Of a DNA stretch of 64,000 nucleotides, positions 20,766 to 32,418 are shown piece by piece (positions within the stretch are counted from its first letter, which is position 1; each line of letters opens with the position of its first letter). The stretch is from Stomoxys calcitrans (Eukaryota > Arthropoda > Insecta > Diptera > Muscidae): NCBI RefSeq assembly GCF_963082655.1, contig NC_081553.1, forward strand, positions 33,521,978 to 33,585,977. The letters are read 5' to 3'. The translations under genes were made by a program, and so were the position numbers. Below the pieces are notes generated by a model. That model was not told where the DNA came from. It did no database searches and saw only the letters and a program-made list of their open reading frames with translations.

Positions 20766-22175
20766 ATAAGAATTGCTATGCTATTTCAGCTATACTAAGT
20801 TGAACTACTACTATGAACCGATTGGGGCCATCCTTGGTTTGGGTGTTGAAGACCAAATTAAAATTCATTATTCAAAATTTAAACCAAATCAGATGAAAAT
20901 TGCGCCCTACAGTGGCTCAAGAAATAAAATTGGGAGATTTTACTATATGGAAGCTATTTCAGGTTATGGACCGATTCCGGCCATATTTTGCTCGTATATT
21001 AAGGGTCTTCAAGAAATTGTTGTGAAAAATTTTAGCCAAATCGGATTAGAATTGCTTCCTCTAGAGGCTCAGTAAGTATAATCGGGAGATCGGTTTATAT
21101 TGGAACTAAATAAGGTTGTGAACTGATTTAGGCCATACTTGGCGCACTTATTGATAATCCAAGCCAAAACACTTCATGCAAAATTGTAGCCAAATCAAAT
21201 AATAATTGCGGCCTCTAGAGGCTCATGATATTAAGATCCGTGGTCGGATTATATGAGAGCTATATCAGATTATGAACCGATTTGGACCATACTTGGTCCG
21301 TTGAAAAACAAAAATAAAACAATTGGTGCAAAATTCAGCAAAATCGGACAATAATTGCGCCCTCTAGTGGTTTAAAAAGTCAAGATCCGAGATCGGTTTG
21401 AATGGGAGCTCTACCAGGTTATGAACTGAATTGAGCCATACTTGGCGCAGTTGTTGGTGGTCAAATCAAATCACCTGGTGCAAAATTTTAGACAGATCGG
21501 CTAAGTAAAGCGCCCTCTAGAGGCTCAAGAAGAAATATCTGGAAAGCAGATTAAATGGGAGCTATACCAAGTTATGAGCTGAATTAGACCATACTTGATA
21601 GAGTTGTTAGAAGTTAGGACAAAACACTTCATGGAAAGTTTTAGCCAAATCTAATAGGAATTGCGCCCTCTAGCGGCTCAAGAAGTCAAGATCAGAAATC
21701 GGATTATATGGGAGCTATACCCAGTTATGAACTGAATTGAGCCATACTTGGCACATTTGTTGGTGGTCGAACCAAAACACTTGGTACCAAATTTCAGACA
21801 AATCGAAAAATAATTACACCCTGTAGTGGCTTAAGAAGTCAAGATCTGAGATCGGTTTATATAGGAGCTATATGAGGTTATGAACTGATTTAGACCTTAC
21901 TTGGAAGAGTTGTTGGAAATCAAAACAAAACACTTGTTGCTAAATTTCTGACAAATCGGATAGTAATAGCGCCCTCCAGCGTCTCAATAACTCAAGATCA
22001 GAAACAGTTTTATATGGGAGCTGTATCAGGTTATTTACCGAATTGAGCCATACCTAGACATAGTTGTTGATGGTTAAACCAAAACACTTGAAGCTAAATT
22101 TCAGCCAAATCGGCAAAGAATTGCGCCCTCTAGCGGCTCAAGAATTCAAGATCCGAAATTGGAATATATGGCGGC
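20766..22175 (-). repeat. Type I array (diverged), reverse
   Basis: About nine units near the 153-bp spacing, with TCAAGAAGTCAAGATC, GAGATCGGTTTATATGGGAG, GAACTGAATTGAGCCATACT and AAATTTCAGACAAATCG. They are more diverged than the arrays at 9340 and 13150. The left edge joins the jockey fragment. The right edge joins a plus-strand start block at 22176, so the two elements are fused without a clear terminus. Confidence 0.8.
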
Positions 22176-22652
22176 TAATTTCGTCATTCTGTTTGTAACT
22201 ACTCGATATATTCGTCTGCGACCTCATAAAGTATATATATATTCTTGATCGTCGCGACATTTTATGTCGATCTAGGCATGTCCGCCCGTCTGTCCGTCCG
22301 TCCGTCTGTCTGACGAAAGCACACTAACTTCCGAAGGAATACAGCTAGCCGCTTGAAATTTTGCACAAATACTTCTTATTAGTGTAGATCGGCTGGTATT
22401 GTAAATGGGCCATATCGGTCCATGTTTTGATATAGCTGCCATATAAACCGATCTTGTGTCTTGACTTCTTGAGCCTCTAGAGGGCGCAATTCTTATCCAA
22501 TTGGAATGAAATTTTGCACGACGTATTTTGTTATGTTACCCAACAACTCTGCGAAGTATGATTCAAATCGGTTTTTAAGCTGATATAGCTGTTATATAAA
22601 CAGACCAGGGGACTTGACTTCTTGAGCTTCTAGAGGGCGCTTTTACTTGTTC
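22176..22652 (+). mobile_element. Deleted Helentron-like element
   Basis: The start block lacks the first 20 bases (begins TAATTTCGTCATTCTG). The mini-me block is intact (GTATATATATATTCTTGATC, TCTAGGCATGTCCGCC, GTCY to 22312). About one and a half type I units run to CTAGAGGGCGC, joined directly to the extreme end TTTTACTTGT. The hairpin is missing, probably through a deletion at a GCGC/ACGC microhomology. Confidence 0.8.
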
Positions 22653-24290
22653 TGTCTAAAAATACATATTTTACTTAAATCATTATTTAAAGTGTGAATC
22701 ATGTGTTTCCTAGAAAGTCACTTTTAAAATATTTTTCTCATGCAATCTATGGGAAAATTATTTTATTTACCCTATCACGCCTACATGCAGAACACTTTGT
22801 ACAGTTATCTCATTAGCATTTCATAGTGGTGTGGTAGTGAGGTGGTTCATTACAATTGTGGTCATACTATGTTCATATCATAAAGGCTTGTAATTCGTAT
22901 GTTTTTGTTGTAATTTGTTTATAAATTATGAATTGTCATAGGGAATGGTGTAAAACATGACATGGCCTTAACAAATCATGCCTGTATGTCTAGTCTAGTC
23001 TTGTCTAATGCATTTGAAGCATTTATGCAAATTTTATTCTGTACACACCTAGCAATGAGTCTGTTGTGTCTCAACGATGTTGTTCCAGTTTAATCTCAAA
23101 ATTAAAAAGGGGAAATAAAAATAAATCAGTTTTATTCTTTATTCGGTTGCCTGGAAAGTCAAGGCAAACATCAGATTCTAGAATCTAAGCTAAAGTTATC
23201 TTATGTCAGCATTTGAGTTTTGGTTTTTGTTTTTAAAGTTGCCTTTGCAACTTTTAACCAAAAAAAAAAAATATCAAAATGATATCATTTTGCCACACCA
23301 GAATGAACTGCAGTGTATATGAGTATTGAATGAAAAGGTGATGGTAAGGCATCAGCTCTATAATTTTTGAGCATCGGTTTAAAAGATCGTGACTAGCATT
23401 ATGGATCAGCTTAATAATTTTCAATTATTGGAATGGCAGATGTATTGAGGTATCATCTGGGAAAAACAGACAATTGCAATTTTCTTATTATCCTAACTGA
23501 GAATGTCAGCTTTCTGGATTCGGTTAAGGGAGAAGGCTGCAAAGAATATGGTTAATTGAAATTTTGACGATGACCTTTATGAAAAGTTTGAAATACAAAT
23601 TTATTATTGAAGTTAATGTAAAATCATCTGATAATTGTGTAGAAGTCAAGGAAAATATGCTTGCATTATTTTTAGAGACTGTTCTTACATCAATAAATGA
23701 TGGCCAGCTCAAAGGGTGAATGAGTAAAAAAAAAAATATTCAAAATTTTAAAACTCAAAAATAAATTTTGTTTTATGGCACATTTGAGTTAATGAGGTTA
23801 ATTACTTCCATATTAACATTCTTTTTATTATGAAAAGAACACATCTATCAAGACTTTTGTACATACCCAATTTACCAGAAATGTTGCCAGAAGCCTTAAA
23901 CTAGTAATCAAGAAAAACAAAATTCCACCAAAAAGTCAAACGGAAATTAAGTGGATGATGTCTGGCTGTCTGTTTAATATTTGAATAGTCATTGACATGA
24001 TGACACTTGCGAAAATTTAAACGGTAACTTAAATACTTAAGTTGTGATTGAAGTGTATGACAAGGTGATTTATTTGGTTATTTTTTTTTTGACAACAAAT
24101 CTTGTGGTCCATTAAAACAAACACTTAATGAATCAAAATGAAAGGGACAGCTAAAATTATGCCCTGAAGGTCTTTTGATCAATGAAATATTTTTTCAAAG
24201 GCAAAAGGCAAATATGAAATTTAATTTTTTTGATATTCCATTTAGGCAAATTTTCAATTCGATTAAATATGTGAAAGTTCAATAATGCAA
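22653..24290. other. Non-repetitive intron-like DNA
   Basis: AT-rich with several A-runs. No coding exon, tRNA or mobile-element signature was recognised. A minus-strand open frame of 62 codons at 23524-23712 has no motif. Confidence 0.5.
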
Positions 24291-24428
24291 TTGTAACACA
24301 TCGAGATATTCATTTCCGACCCCACAAAGTATATATATTTAAGATCGTAGTATAATTCTAAGGCGATTTGACGTTGTCCATGTGTCTGTCCGTCCGTCTG
24401 TTGCAAAAACCCTACAGCCTTGACAAAT
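24291..24428 (+). mobile_element. Isolated mini-me block
   Basis: TTGTAACACATCGAGATATT, (TA)n with AAGATCGTAGTATAATTCTA, GGCGATTTGACGTTGTCC, then (GTCY)n at about 24385-24402. The surrounding element is missing; a reverse element starts immediately afterwards. Confidence 0.75.
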
Positions 24429-24429
24429 T

Positions 24430-26955
24430 AAACAAGTAAAAAGGCGTTACGTTTGGCCTGGCCGAACTTTGGATACCCACCACCACGGGTAAACCACCAT
24501 TCATCAAAATCCGGTGAAAATTTTATACCTTATGTCCCATAGCAGTTATATCGAAATGTGATCCGATTTGGACCAAATACTAATAAGTACAAGTCATTGT
24601 TCAAAATATTGGTCTTTCTAGTAGATGGTCTTTCATGGATGTTGAAAAGCCTAACATAAGTCAATGTATCAAATTTCAGTTAAATTGGATTATAAATGCG
24701 CCTTTTATGGGGCCAAGATTTTAAATCGTGATATCGGTTTATATGGCAGCTATATGCAAATCTTCATCGATCTAGACCAAATGCAGAAATATGTGGAGGG
24801 GCTTAACTTAACTCTTTGTCCCAAATTGCGGCGAAATCGAAACCTAAAACCGAGGGATCGGTCTATATGGCAGCTATATCCAAATCTGGACCGATCTGAG
24901 TGAAATTAAAGAAATATGTCAAAGGGCCTAACACAACTCACTATCCAAAATTTCAGCAAAATCAGAAAATAAATGCGCCTTTGAATGCCCCAAAACCTAA
25001 AATCGAGAGATCGGTCTATATGGCAGCTATATCCAAATCTGGACTGATCTGTGCCATAATGCAGAAGTATGTCAATGGGCTTAACTTAACTCTCTGTCCC
25101 AAATTTCAGCAAAATCGGATAATAAATGTGGCTTTTATGGGCCTAAGACCCTAAATCGGAGGATCGGTCTATATGGCAGCTATAACCAAATCTGGACCGA
25201 TCAGGGCCAAATTGTAGAAAGATGTCGAAGAGCCCATCACAACCCACTGTCCCAAATTTCAGCAAAATCGGATAATAAATGTGGCTTTTATGGGCCTAAG
25301 ACCCTAAATCGGAGGATCGGTCTATATGGCAGCTATAACCAAATCTGGACCGATCAGGGCCAAATTGAAGAAAGATATCGAAGAGCCCATCACAACCCAC
25401 TGTCCCAAATTTCAACAAAATTGGATAATAAATGTGGCTTTTATGGGCCTAAGACTCTAAATTGGAGGATCGGTCTATATGGCAGCTATATCCAAATCTG
25501 AACCAATCAAGGCCAAATCAAAGAAAGATGTCGAATGGCCTAACACAACTCACTATCCCAAATTTCGGCGACATCGAAAAATAAATGCGCCTTTTATGGC
25601 CCAAAAACCTAAAACCGAGAAATCGGTCTATATGGCAGCTATATCCAAATCTGCTCCGATCAAGGCCAAATTGCAGAAAGATGTCGAAGAGCCCAATACA
25701 ACCCACTGTCCCAAATCTCAGCAAAATCGGATAATAAATGTGGCTTTTATGGCCCAAAAACCTAAAATAGAGGGATCGGTCTATATGGCAGCTATATCCA
25801 AATCTGGACCGATCTGGGCCAAATTAAAGAAAGATATCGAAAGGCCTAAAACAACTCACTGTCCCAAATTTCAGCAAAATCGGATAATAAATGTGGCTTT
25901 TATGGTCCTAAGACCCCATAACGGTGGATCGGTCTATATGGCAGCTATAACCAAATCTGGTCCGATCAGCGCCAAATTAAAGAAAGATGTCGAATGGCCT
26001 AACACAACTCACTGTCCCAAATCTCAGCAAAATCGGATAATAAATGTGGCTTTTATGGCCCAAAAACCTAAAATAGAGGGATCGGTCTATATGGCAGCTA
26101 TATCCAAATCTGCTCCGATCAGGGCCAAATTGAAGAAATATGTTGAAGGGCCTAACACAACTCACTGTCCCAAATTTCAGCAAAATCGGATAATAAATGT
26201 GGCTTTTATGGGCCTAAGACCCCAAAACGGAGGATCGGTCTATATGGCAGCTATAACCAAATCTGGTCCGATCAGCGCCAAATTGAAGAAACATGTCGAA
26301 AGGCCTAAAACAACTCAGTGTCCCAAGTTTCAGCGAAATTGGATAATAAATGTGGCTTTTATGGGCCTAAGACCCTAAATTGGAGGATATATGGATATAT
26401 GGCAGCTATATGGCAGCTATATGGGAGCTATATCCAAATCTGAACAGATCTGAGCCAAATTGATGAAAGATGTCAAAGGGCCCAACACAACCCACTGTCC
26501 CCAATCTCAGCAAAATCGGATAATAAATGTGGCTTTTATGGCTCAAAAACCTAAAATAGAGGGATCGGTCTGTATGGCAGCTATATCTAAATCTGATCCG
26601 ATCAGGACCAAATTGAAGAAAGATGTCGAAGGGCGTAACACAACTCACTGTCCCAAATTTCAGCAAAATCGGATAATAAATGTGGCTTTTATGGGCCTAC
26701 GACCCTAAATCGAAGGATCGGTCTATATGGCAACTATATCCAAATCTTCACCGATCTGAGCCAAATTGACGAAGGATGTCGAAGGGCCTAACACCACTCA
26801 CTGTCCCAAATTTCAGCAAAATCGGATAATAAATGCGCCTTTTATGGGCCCAAGACCTTAAATCGAGAGATCGGTCTATATGACAGCTATATTCAAATCT
26901 GAACCGATCAGGGCGGGTATCCAAAGTTCGGCCCGGCCGAATCTAATGCCTTTTT
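24430..26955 (-). mobile_element. Type II array bounded by hairpin ends on both sides
   Basis: The left end is a reverse hairpin end (AACAAGTAAAAAGGCGTTAC, TTTGGCCTGGCCGAAC, TTGGATACCCACCACC). About 15 type II units run from 24540 to 26910, mostly exactly 153 bp apart (for example 25022, 25175, 25328, 25481 for the GGCAGC position). At 26914 the array meets a forward hairpin end: GGGTATCCAAAGTTCGGCCC, GGCCGAATCTAATGCCTTTT. There is no start block. Reading frames of up to 299 codons across the array (25479-26378) are products of the 153-bp period. Confidence 0.87.
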
Positions 26956-28200
26956 ATAGAATGGGGGTATACTTATGTAGTCACTCACTTTGAAATACCT
27001 CGAAATATTGATCTAGTACCCCATAAAGTATATATATTCTTGATCGCCTCGACGTTCTGAGTCGATCTTGCCATGTCTCTTCGTCTGTCCGTCTGTAGCA
27101 ATCACGATAGCGGTCGAACGCGTGGAGCTAGCAGCTTGAAATTTTGCACAGATGTTCTATGTTGATGTAGGTCATTGGGGATTGCAAATAGGTCATATCG
27201 GTTCAGATCTGGATATAGCTAGGGATTGCAAATAGGTCATATCGGTTCAGATTTGCATATAGCTCCCGTATATAAACCGATCTCCCGATTTGACTTCTTG
27301 AGCCCCTGGACGCTTCAATTTTTGTCCGATTTGGCTGAAATTTTGCGTGTAGGGTAATGTTATGCCTTTCAACAACTGTGGTAAGCACGATCTAAATCGG
27401 TGTATTACCTGATTTAGCTCACATATAAACCGATCTCCCGATTTGACTTCTTGAGCCCCTGAAAACTTCAGTTTTTGTCCGATTTGGCTGAAATTTTGTA
27501 CGTAGTGTTTCCTTAGGACTTTCAGCAAGTCTGATAAGTTCTGTCGAAATCGGTTTATAATCTGATATAGCTCCCATATAAACCGATCTCCCGATTTGTC
27601 TTCTTGAGCCCCTGAAAGCCTCAGTTTTTGTCCGATTTGGCTGAAATTTTGTACGTAGTGTTTCCTTAGGACGTTCAGCAAGTGTGATAAGTTCGGTCGG
27701 CATTGGTTTATAATTTGATATAGCTCCCATATAAACCGATCTCCCGATTTGACTTCTTGAGCCCTTGAAAACCTCAGTTTTTGTCCGATTTGGCTAAAAT
27801 TTTGCGTATAATGTTTTGTTATGATTTTCAACAACTGTGCCAAGTACGATCCAAATTGGTCAAGAACCTGATATAGCTCCCATATAAACCGATCTCCCGA
27901 TTTGACTTCTTGAGCCCCTAGGCGCTGCAATTTTGGTCCGATTTGGGAGAAATTTTGCACAAAGTGTTCCGTTATGACTTCCAACTGATTTAGCTCCCAT
28001 ATAAACCGATCTCCCGATTTGTCATCTTGAGCCCCTGGAAGCCGCAATTTTTGTACGATTTGGTTGAAATTCTGCATTCTGTTATGACTTTCAACACATG
28101 TGCTAAGTACGATCCAAATCGGTCTGTAAACAGGTATAGCTCCCATATTTTAGCAGAATCCATGGTAGTGGATTCCCAAGATTCGGCCGAATCTCCACAT
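26956..28200 (+). mobile_element. Helentron-like element with type I' array
   Basis: It starts AGAATGGGGGTATACTTATG. The mini-me block is GTATATATATTCTTGATCGC, CTGAGTCGATCTTGCCATGT and GTCY. About six units have CTCCCATATAAACCGATCTC, CCGATTTGACTTCTTGAGCC and TTTTTGTCCGATTTGGCTGA, and one short unit has lost about 50 bp near 27990. It ends AGAATCCATGGTAGTGGATT, AAGATTCGGCCGAATC, truncated before the final tail. A 299-codon reverse frame (27247-28146) reflects the same 153-bp period. Confidence 0.85.
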
Positions 28201-29536
28201 TTTTATGAAAATCCACACATAAACACGAAATGTAATACCCTCGCTCGCATAACGAATTTCTTGGAGGCTTAACTGGTATGAGACAGACATAAGCATAATT
28301 GCATTTAAGCCCAGCGTAATCTGCGGTTCGATCTTGATTAAAATACCACCATGCCAACTTTGTTTTTAAGGATGTATAGCAAAGAAGACAAGATGCACTT
28401 CAAAGGCATGTAAGGCATGATGAATAAAAAATAACCCAAAATCACAACAAAAAAACCAAGAACTGAAAGCGGCAGCGGCCTACTGTAAAAAAAACATGTA
28501 AAAGAAAAAAAATCTTACAAAGTCATTTTATTGGTAACACCTACCTACCGGTTGAACATACCGTGGAATGTGGAATACAAACCCAAAATCCTCAAGACAA
28601 GAGAATTTCAGTTAATGATCAAAAACCAAAAAAAAGCAACCACACACTTAAGAGTTTAACAACAAGTTACCCCGAAAGTGACCACTGTAAGCAAACAAAT
28701 CTGACAGGCAATGAAAATTGTATAACAAAAAAAAAGACAAAACCGAAAATGAGAACGACAATCGCAGAAAACATTTAGTGAACATACAATAGTAGGAAAA
28801 TGAGTACAAGTTGTTTGGCTGGAGCTCTGTGTTTCGAGTATTTTTCGTCGTCACCAGAAATTAAACTGAACAAATGGAACAGTTACAACAACAAAAAAAC
28901 TCAACCTTATTTTTGTTTAAACATGAAGCACGTCAAGGAGATACTTGAGGTTTAAACACCCAAAGCAATAACGAGCATGAAGTGGAAAGTTTTTGCGAAA
29001 TTTTTTAGAGGTTGGTAAAAAGACAAATATGTAAACAGGAAGCACATAACACGCTTAGAGTTTTAATTGTTGTTTTTTTTTTTTTTTTTGTGAATGTTTT
29101 GTTCCCAAGACTTTCCTTCTACAAAAAATAGTCAAAAATTAAAATATTCTTAAAAATATTTAATGAGAAATGTTAAAAAACAAAATAAAAATGTTAAACC
29201 TCTAGCCTCGTAGCAGGCTAGAGGTTCACCAGGAGCTGCGATCTTTTGTTACAAAGATATAACTCAGTTATCTTAAAGGACTAAACATTGATATCCTGTT
29301 GGCAGATGATCCCTAAGCATAATCTATCCCCCCTAATATTTATAGAAAAAGTTTTGGTGCTTTGGCATTGACTTTCGGAATGTCTCTCGTTTGCTGAAAA
29401 AAAAAATGCTGGAAAAAAATTAAAAATAAAATCATAAAAATTTTGCTCATTGAACATGGACATTACGAGCATGTTCAAGTATGAAATAAAATTCCTTTTC
29501 ATTCATTTAACAGGTTTCGTTGAAAGAGCGATACTT
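28201..29536. other. Non-repetitive intron-like DNA with a perfect 11-bp hairpin
   Basis: A-rich sequence. AACCTCTAGCC (29197-29207) and GGCTAGAGGTT (29216-29226) form an 11-bp stem with loop TCGTAGCA. No coding exon was recognised; the Lys-rich open frame at 28563-28778 is low complexity. Confidence 0.5.
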
Positions 29537-30773
29537 AACACGAGCGTGCTAAGTTCGTCCGGGCCGAATCTTATATACCCTCCACCATGGATCGTATCTG
29601 TCGAGTTCTTTGCGCAGTATCTCTTTAAAGGAAAACAAAGAATAATGAATTTGGACGGAGGAGGAGGAGCTATATCAAGTTATAGTCCGATTCGGGGCTC
29701 AAGAAGCAAAATCGGGAGATCGGTCTATATGGGAGCTGTGTCAAGCTATAGATCGATTCAGACCATATTGCACACGTATGTTGCAGGCCATGGAAGAAGC
29801 CGTTGTACAAAATCTGTGCCAAAACGGATGGGAATTGCGCTCCCTAGAGGCTTAAGAAATCAAGATCCAAGATCGGTTTATATAGCAGCTATATCAGGTT
29901 ATGGACCGATTTGGACCATACTACGCACAGTTGTTGGAAGTGATATCAAAACACTACGTGCAACATTTAAGTCAAATCGGAAAGGAATTGCGCCATCTAG
30001 AAGCTCAAGAAGTCAAGTCCCTAATTTTGGCGAAATCGAACAATAAATGCGCTTTTACGGGCCCAAGACCTTCAATCGAGAGATCGGTCTATATGGCAGC
30101 TATATCCAACTCTGGACCGATCTAGGCCAAATTGAAGAAGGATGACTACTGGCCTAACACAACTCACTATCCTAAATTTCAGCAAAATCGGATAATAAAT
30201 GCGCTTTTATGGGCCCAAGATCTTAAATCGAGAGATCGGTCTATATGGCAGCAATATCCAAATATGTACCGATCGAAGCCAAATTGAAAAAGGATGTCGA
30301 AGATCATAATGCAACTCACTGTCCCAAATTTTGGGAAAATCGGACAATAAATGCGCCTTTTATGGGCCCAAGACCTTAAATCGAGAGATCGGTCTATATG
30401 ACAGCTATATCCAAATCTGGACCGATCTGAGCCAAATTGACGAAGGATGTCGAAGGGCCAAAAATAACCCACTGTCCCAAATTTCGGCGACATCTAATAA
30501 TAAATGTGGCTTTTATGGGCCTAAGACCCTAAATCGGAGGATCGGGCTATATGGCAGCTATATCCAAATCTGGACCGATCTGGACTAAATTGACGAAGGA
30601 TGTCGAGGGGCCTAACACAACTCACTATTTTAAATTTCAGCAAAATCGGATAATAAATGTGGCTTTTATGGGTCTAAGACCCTAAATCGGCAGATTGGTC
30701 TATGTCATGGGGGCTATATCAAGATATAGTCCGATATAGCCCATCTTCGAATTTTTAGAAAGGCCAAATCACA
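29537..30773 (-). mobile_element. Hybrid Helentron-like element: type I hairpin end, then type II array
   Basis: The reverse end is CACGAGCGTGCTAAG, hairpin TTCGTCCGGGCCGAA and TATATACCCTCCACCATGGA. Two to three type I units run to about 30010. At CAAGAAGTCAAGTCCCTAAT the sequence switches in mid-unit to type II (GAAATCGAACAATAAATGCG). Five type II units follow to 30773. The switch keeps unit phase. Confidence 0.83.
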
Positions 30774-30935
30774 GAGATGAATGATGCGATTTAAATTTTG
30801 TGTGTTCTCTTATAGTAACCCAATAACAGCATTTGGTAGTCAAATTTTGTATGGGGTACCTAGGGGGGCCACCCATCCCCAAAACCTACCAAGTAAGTAT
30901 ATATTGACCAATTACGGGAATATGGCACTCTATAT
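30774..30935 (-). mobile_element. Fragment of the TATATAAGA-tail family (reverse)
   Basis: GTCAAATTTTGTATGGGGTA, CCTAGGGGGGCCACCC and CCAAAACCTACCAAGTAAG correspond in reverse to GTTTGGTAGGTTTTAGGGTG and CCTAGGTACCCCATCC at about 15420-15470. It separates two array blocks. Confidence 0.65.
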
Positions 30936-31527
30936 CAGGTTATGGAGCTATATCTGGTTATAGATCGATTTGGACTGCACTCGGCACAGTTATTGGAGGT
31001 CACCGCATGCTCAATTTCAGCCAAATCGGACAAAAAATGCGGCTTGTAAGGGGTCACGAAGTCAAATCGGGAGATGGGTTTAAATGGGAGCTATACCAGA
31101 TTATAGACCTATTCGGATCGTACTTGACACAGATGTTAAACGTCATAACGGAAAACTACATTCAAAATTTCAGCCAAATCGGTCAAATATTTCGGCTTCC
31201 AGGGGCTCAAGAAGTCAAATCGGGAGATCGGTTTATATGGGTGCGATATCTAAATCTGAACCGATATGGCCCATTTACAATTCCCAACCACCTACATCAA
31301 TTTTGAGTATCTGTGCAAAATTTCAAGCGTCTAGCTTTACGCGTTCGACCGCTATCGTGATTTTGATAGACGAACGGACGCACGGACGGACGGACATGGT
31401 TAGATCGAATCAGAGTGTCGAGTCGATCCAGAATATATATACTTTAAGGGGACGCAGATCATTATTTCGAGGAGTTACAAACGGAATGACTAGGTAAGTA
31501 TACACCCATCCTTAGGTGGTGGGTATA
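30936..31527 (-). mobile_element. Helentron-like element, type I' array and start block (reverse)
   Basis: Two to three type I' units (AAGTCAAATCGGGAGATCGG) are followed by a reverse GTCY tract at about 31375-31396, ATGGTTAGATCGAATCAGAG, CCAGAATATATATACTTTAA, AACGGAATGACTAGG and TATACACCCATCCTTAGGTG. The hairpin end is missing. Confidence 0.82.
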
Positions 31528-32418
31528 AAGTGGTGGGTATATAGACCGATCCTCCGATTTAGGGTCTTAGGCCCACAAAAGCCACATTTATTATCCGATT
31601 TTGATGAAATTTGTGACAGTGAGTTGCGTTGGACCCTTCGACGCCCTTCGTCAGTTTGGCTAAGATCGGTCCAGATTTGGATATAGCTTCCATATAGATC
31701 GATCCTCCGATTTAGGGTCTTAGGCCAATAAAAGCCACATTTATTACCCGATTTCGCTGAAATTTGGGATGGTGAGTTGTGTTAGGCCATTAGACATCCT
31801 TCTTCAAATTGTCTCAAATCGGTCTAGATTTGGATATAGCTGCCATATAGACCGATCCTCCGATTTAGGGTCTTAGGCTCATAAAAGCAACATTTATTTC
31901 CCGTTTTTCCTGAAAGTTGGGACAGTGAGTTGTCTTAGGCGCTTCGATATCCTTCGTCAATTTGGCTCAGATCGGTTCAGATTTGGATATAGCTGCCATA
32001 TAGACCGATATCTAGGTTTTAGGTTTTGGGCCCATAAAAGGGGCATTTATTGTCCAATTTCGCCGAAATTTGGAACTGTGCTTTGTGTTAGGCTCTTCGG
32101 CTTGTTTTTGCAACTTGGCCCAAATCGTTCCAGATTTGGATATAGCTGCCATATAGACCGATTTCTTGATTTAAGGTTTTGGGCCCATAAAATGCCCATT
32201 TAATGTCCGATGTCGCCGAAATTCGGGACAGTGAGTTAAGTTAAGCCCCTTGACATACTTTTGCAATATCACACAGATCGGTCTATATTTGGATATAGCT
32301 GCCATATACACCGATATCTAGGTTTTAGGTTTTGGGCCCATAAAAGACGCATTTATTGTCCGATGTCACTGAAATTTGTGACAGTGAGTTTAGTTAGGCT
32401 CTTCGACGCCCTTCTACA
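31528..32418 (+). repeat. Type II array without termini
   Basis: It begins AAGTGGTGGGTATATAGACC, where the GGTGGGTAT motif of an element end is fused to the middle of a unit. Five to six units follow, ending CGACGCCCTTCTACAG. Each keeps CCATATAGACCGAT. Confidence 0.8.

Noticed and set aside
25479..26378. A 299-residue protein with 51-residue repeats
   Set aside because: It coincides exactly with the type II tandem array whose 153-bp period keeps the frame. The same arrays elsewhere have stops, and there is no start context.
24540..26910. CRISPR-like array
   Set aside because: Units are contiguous tandem repeats without unique spacers, in a eukaryotic context.
27247..28146. Second 299-residue open frame on the minus strand
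   Set aside because: It lies entirely within the type I' array, for the same reason.
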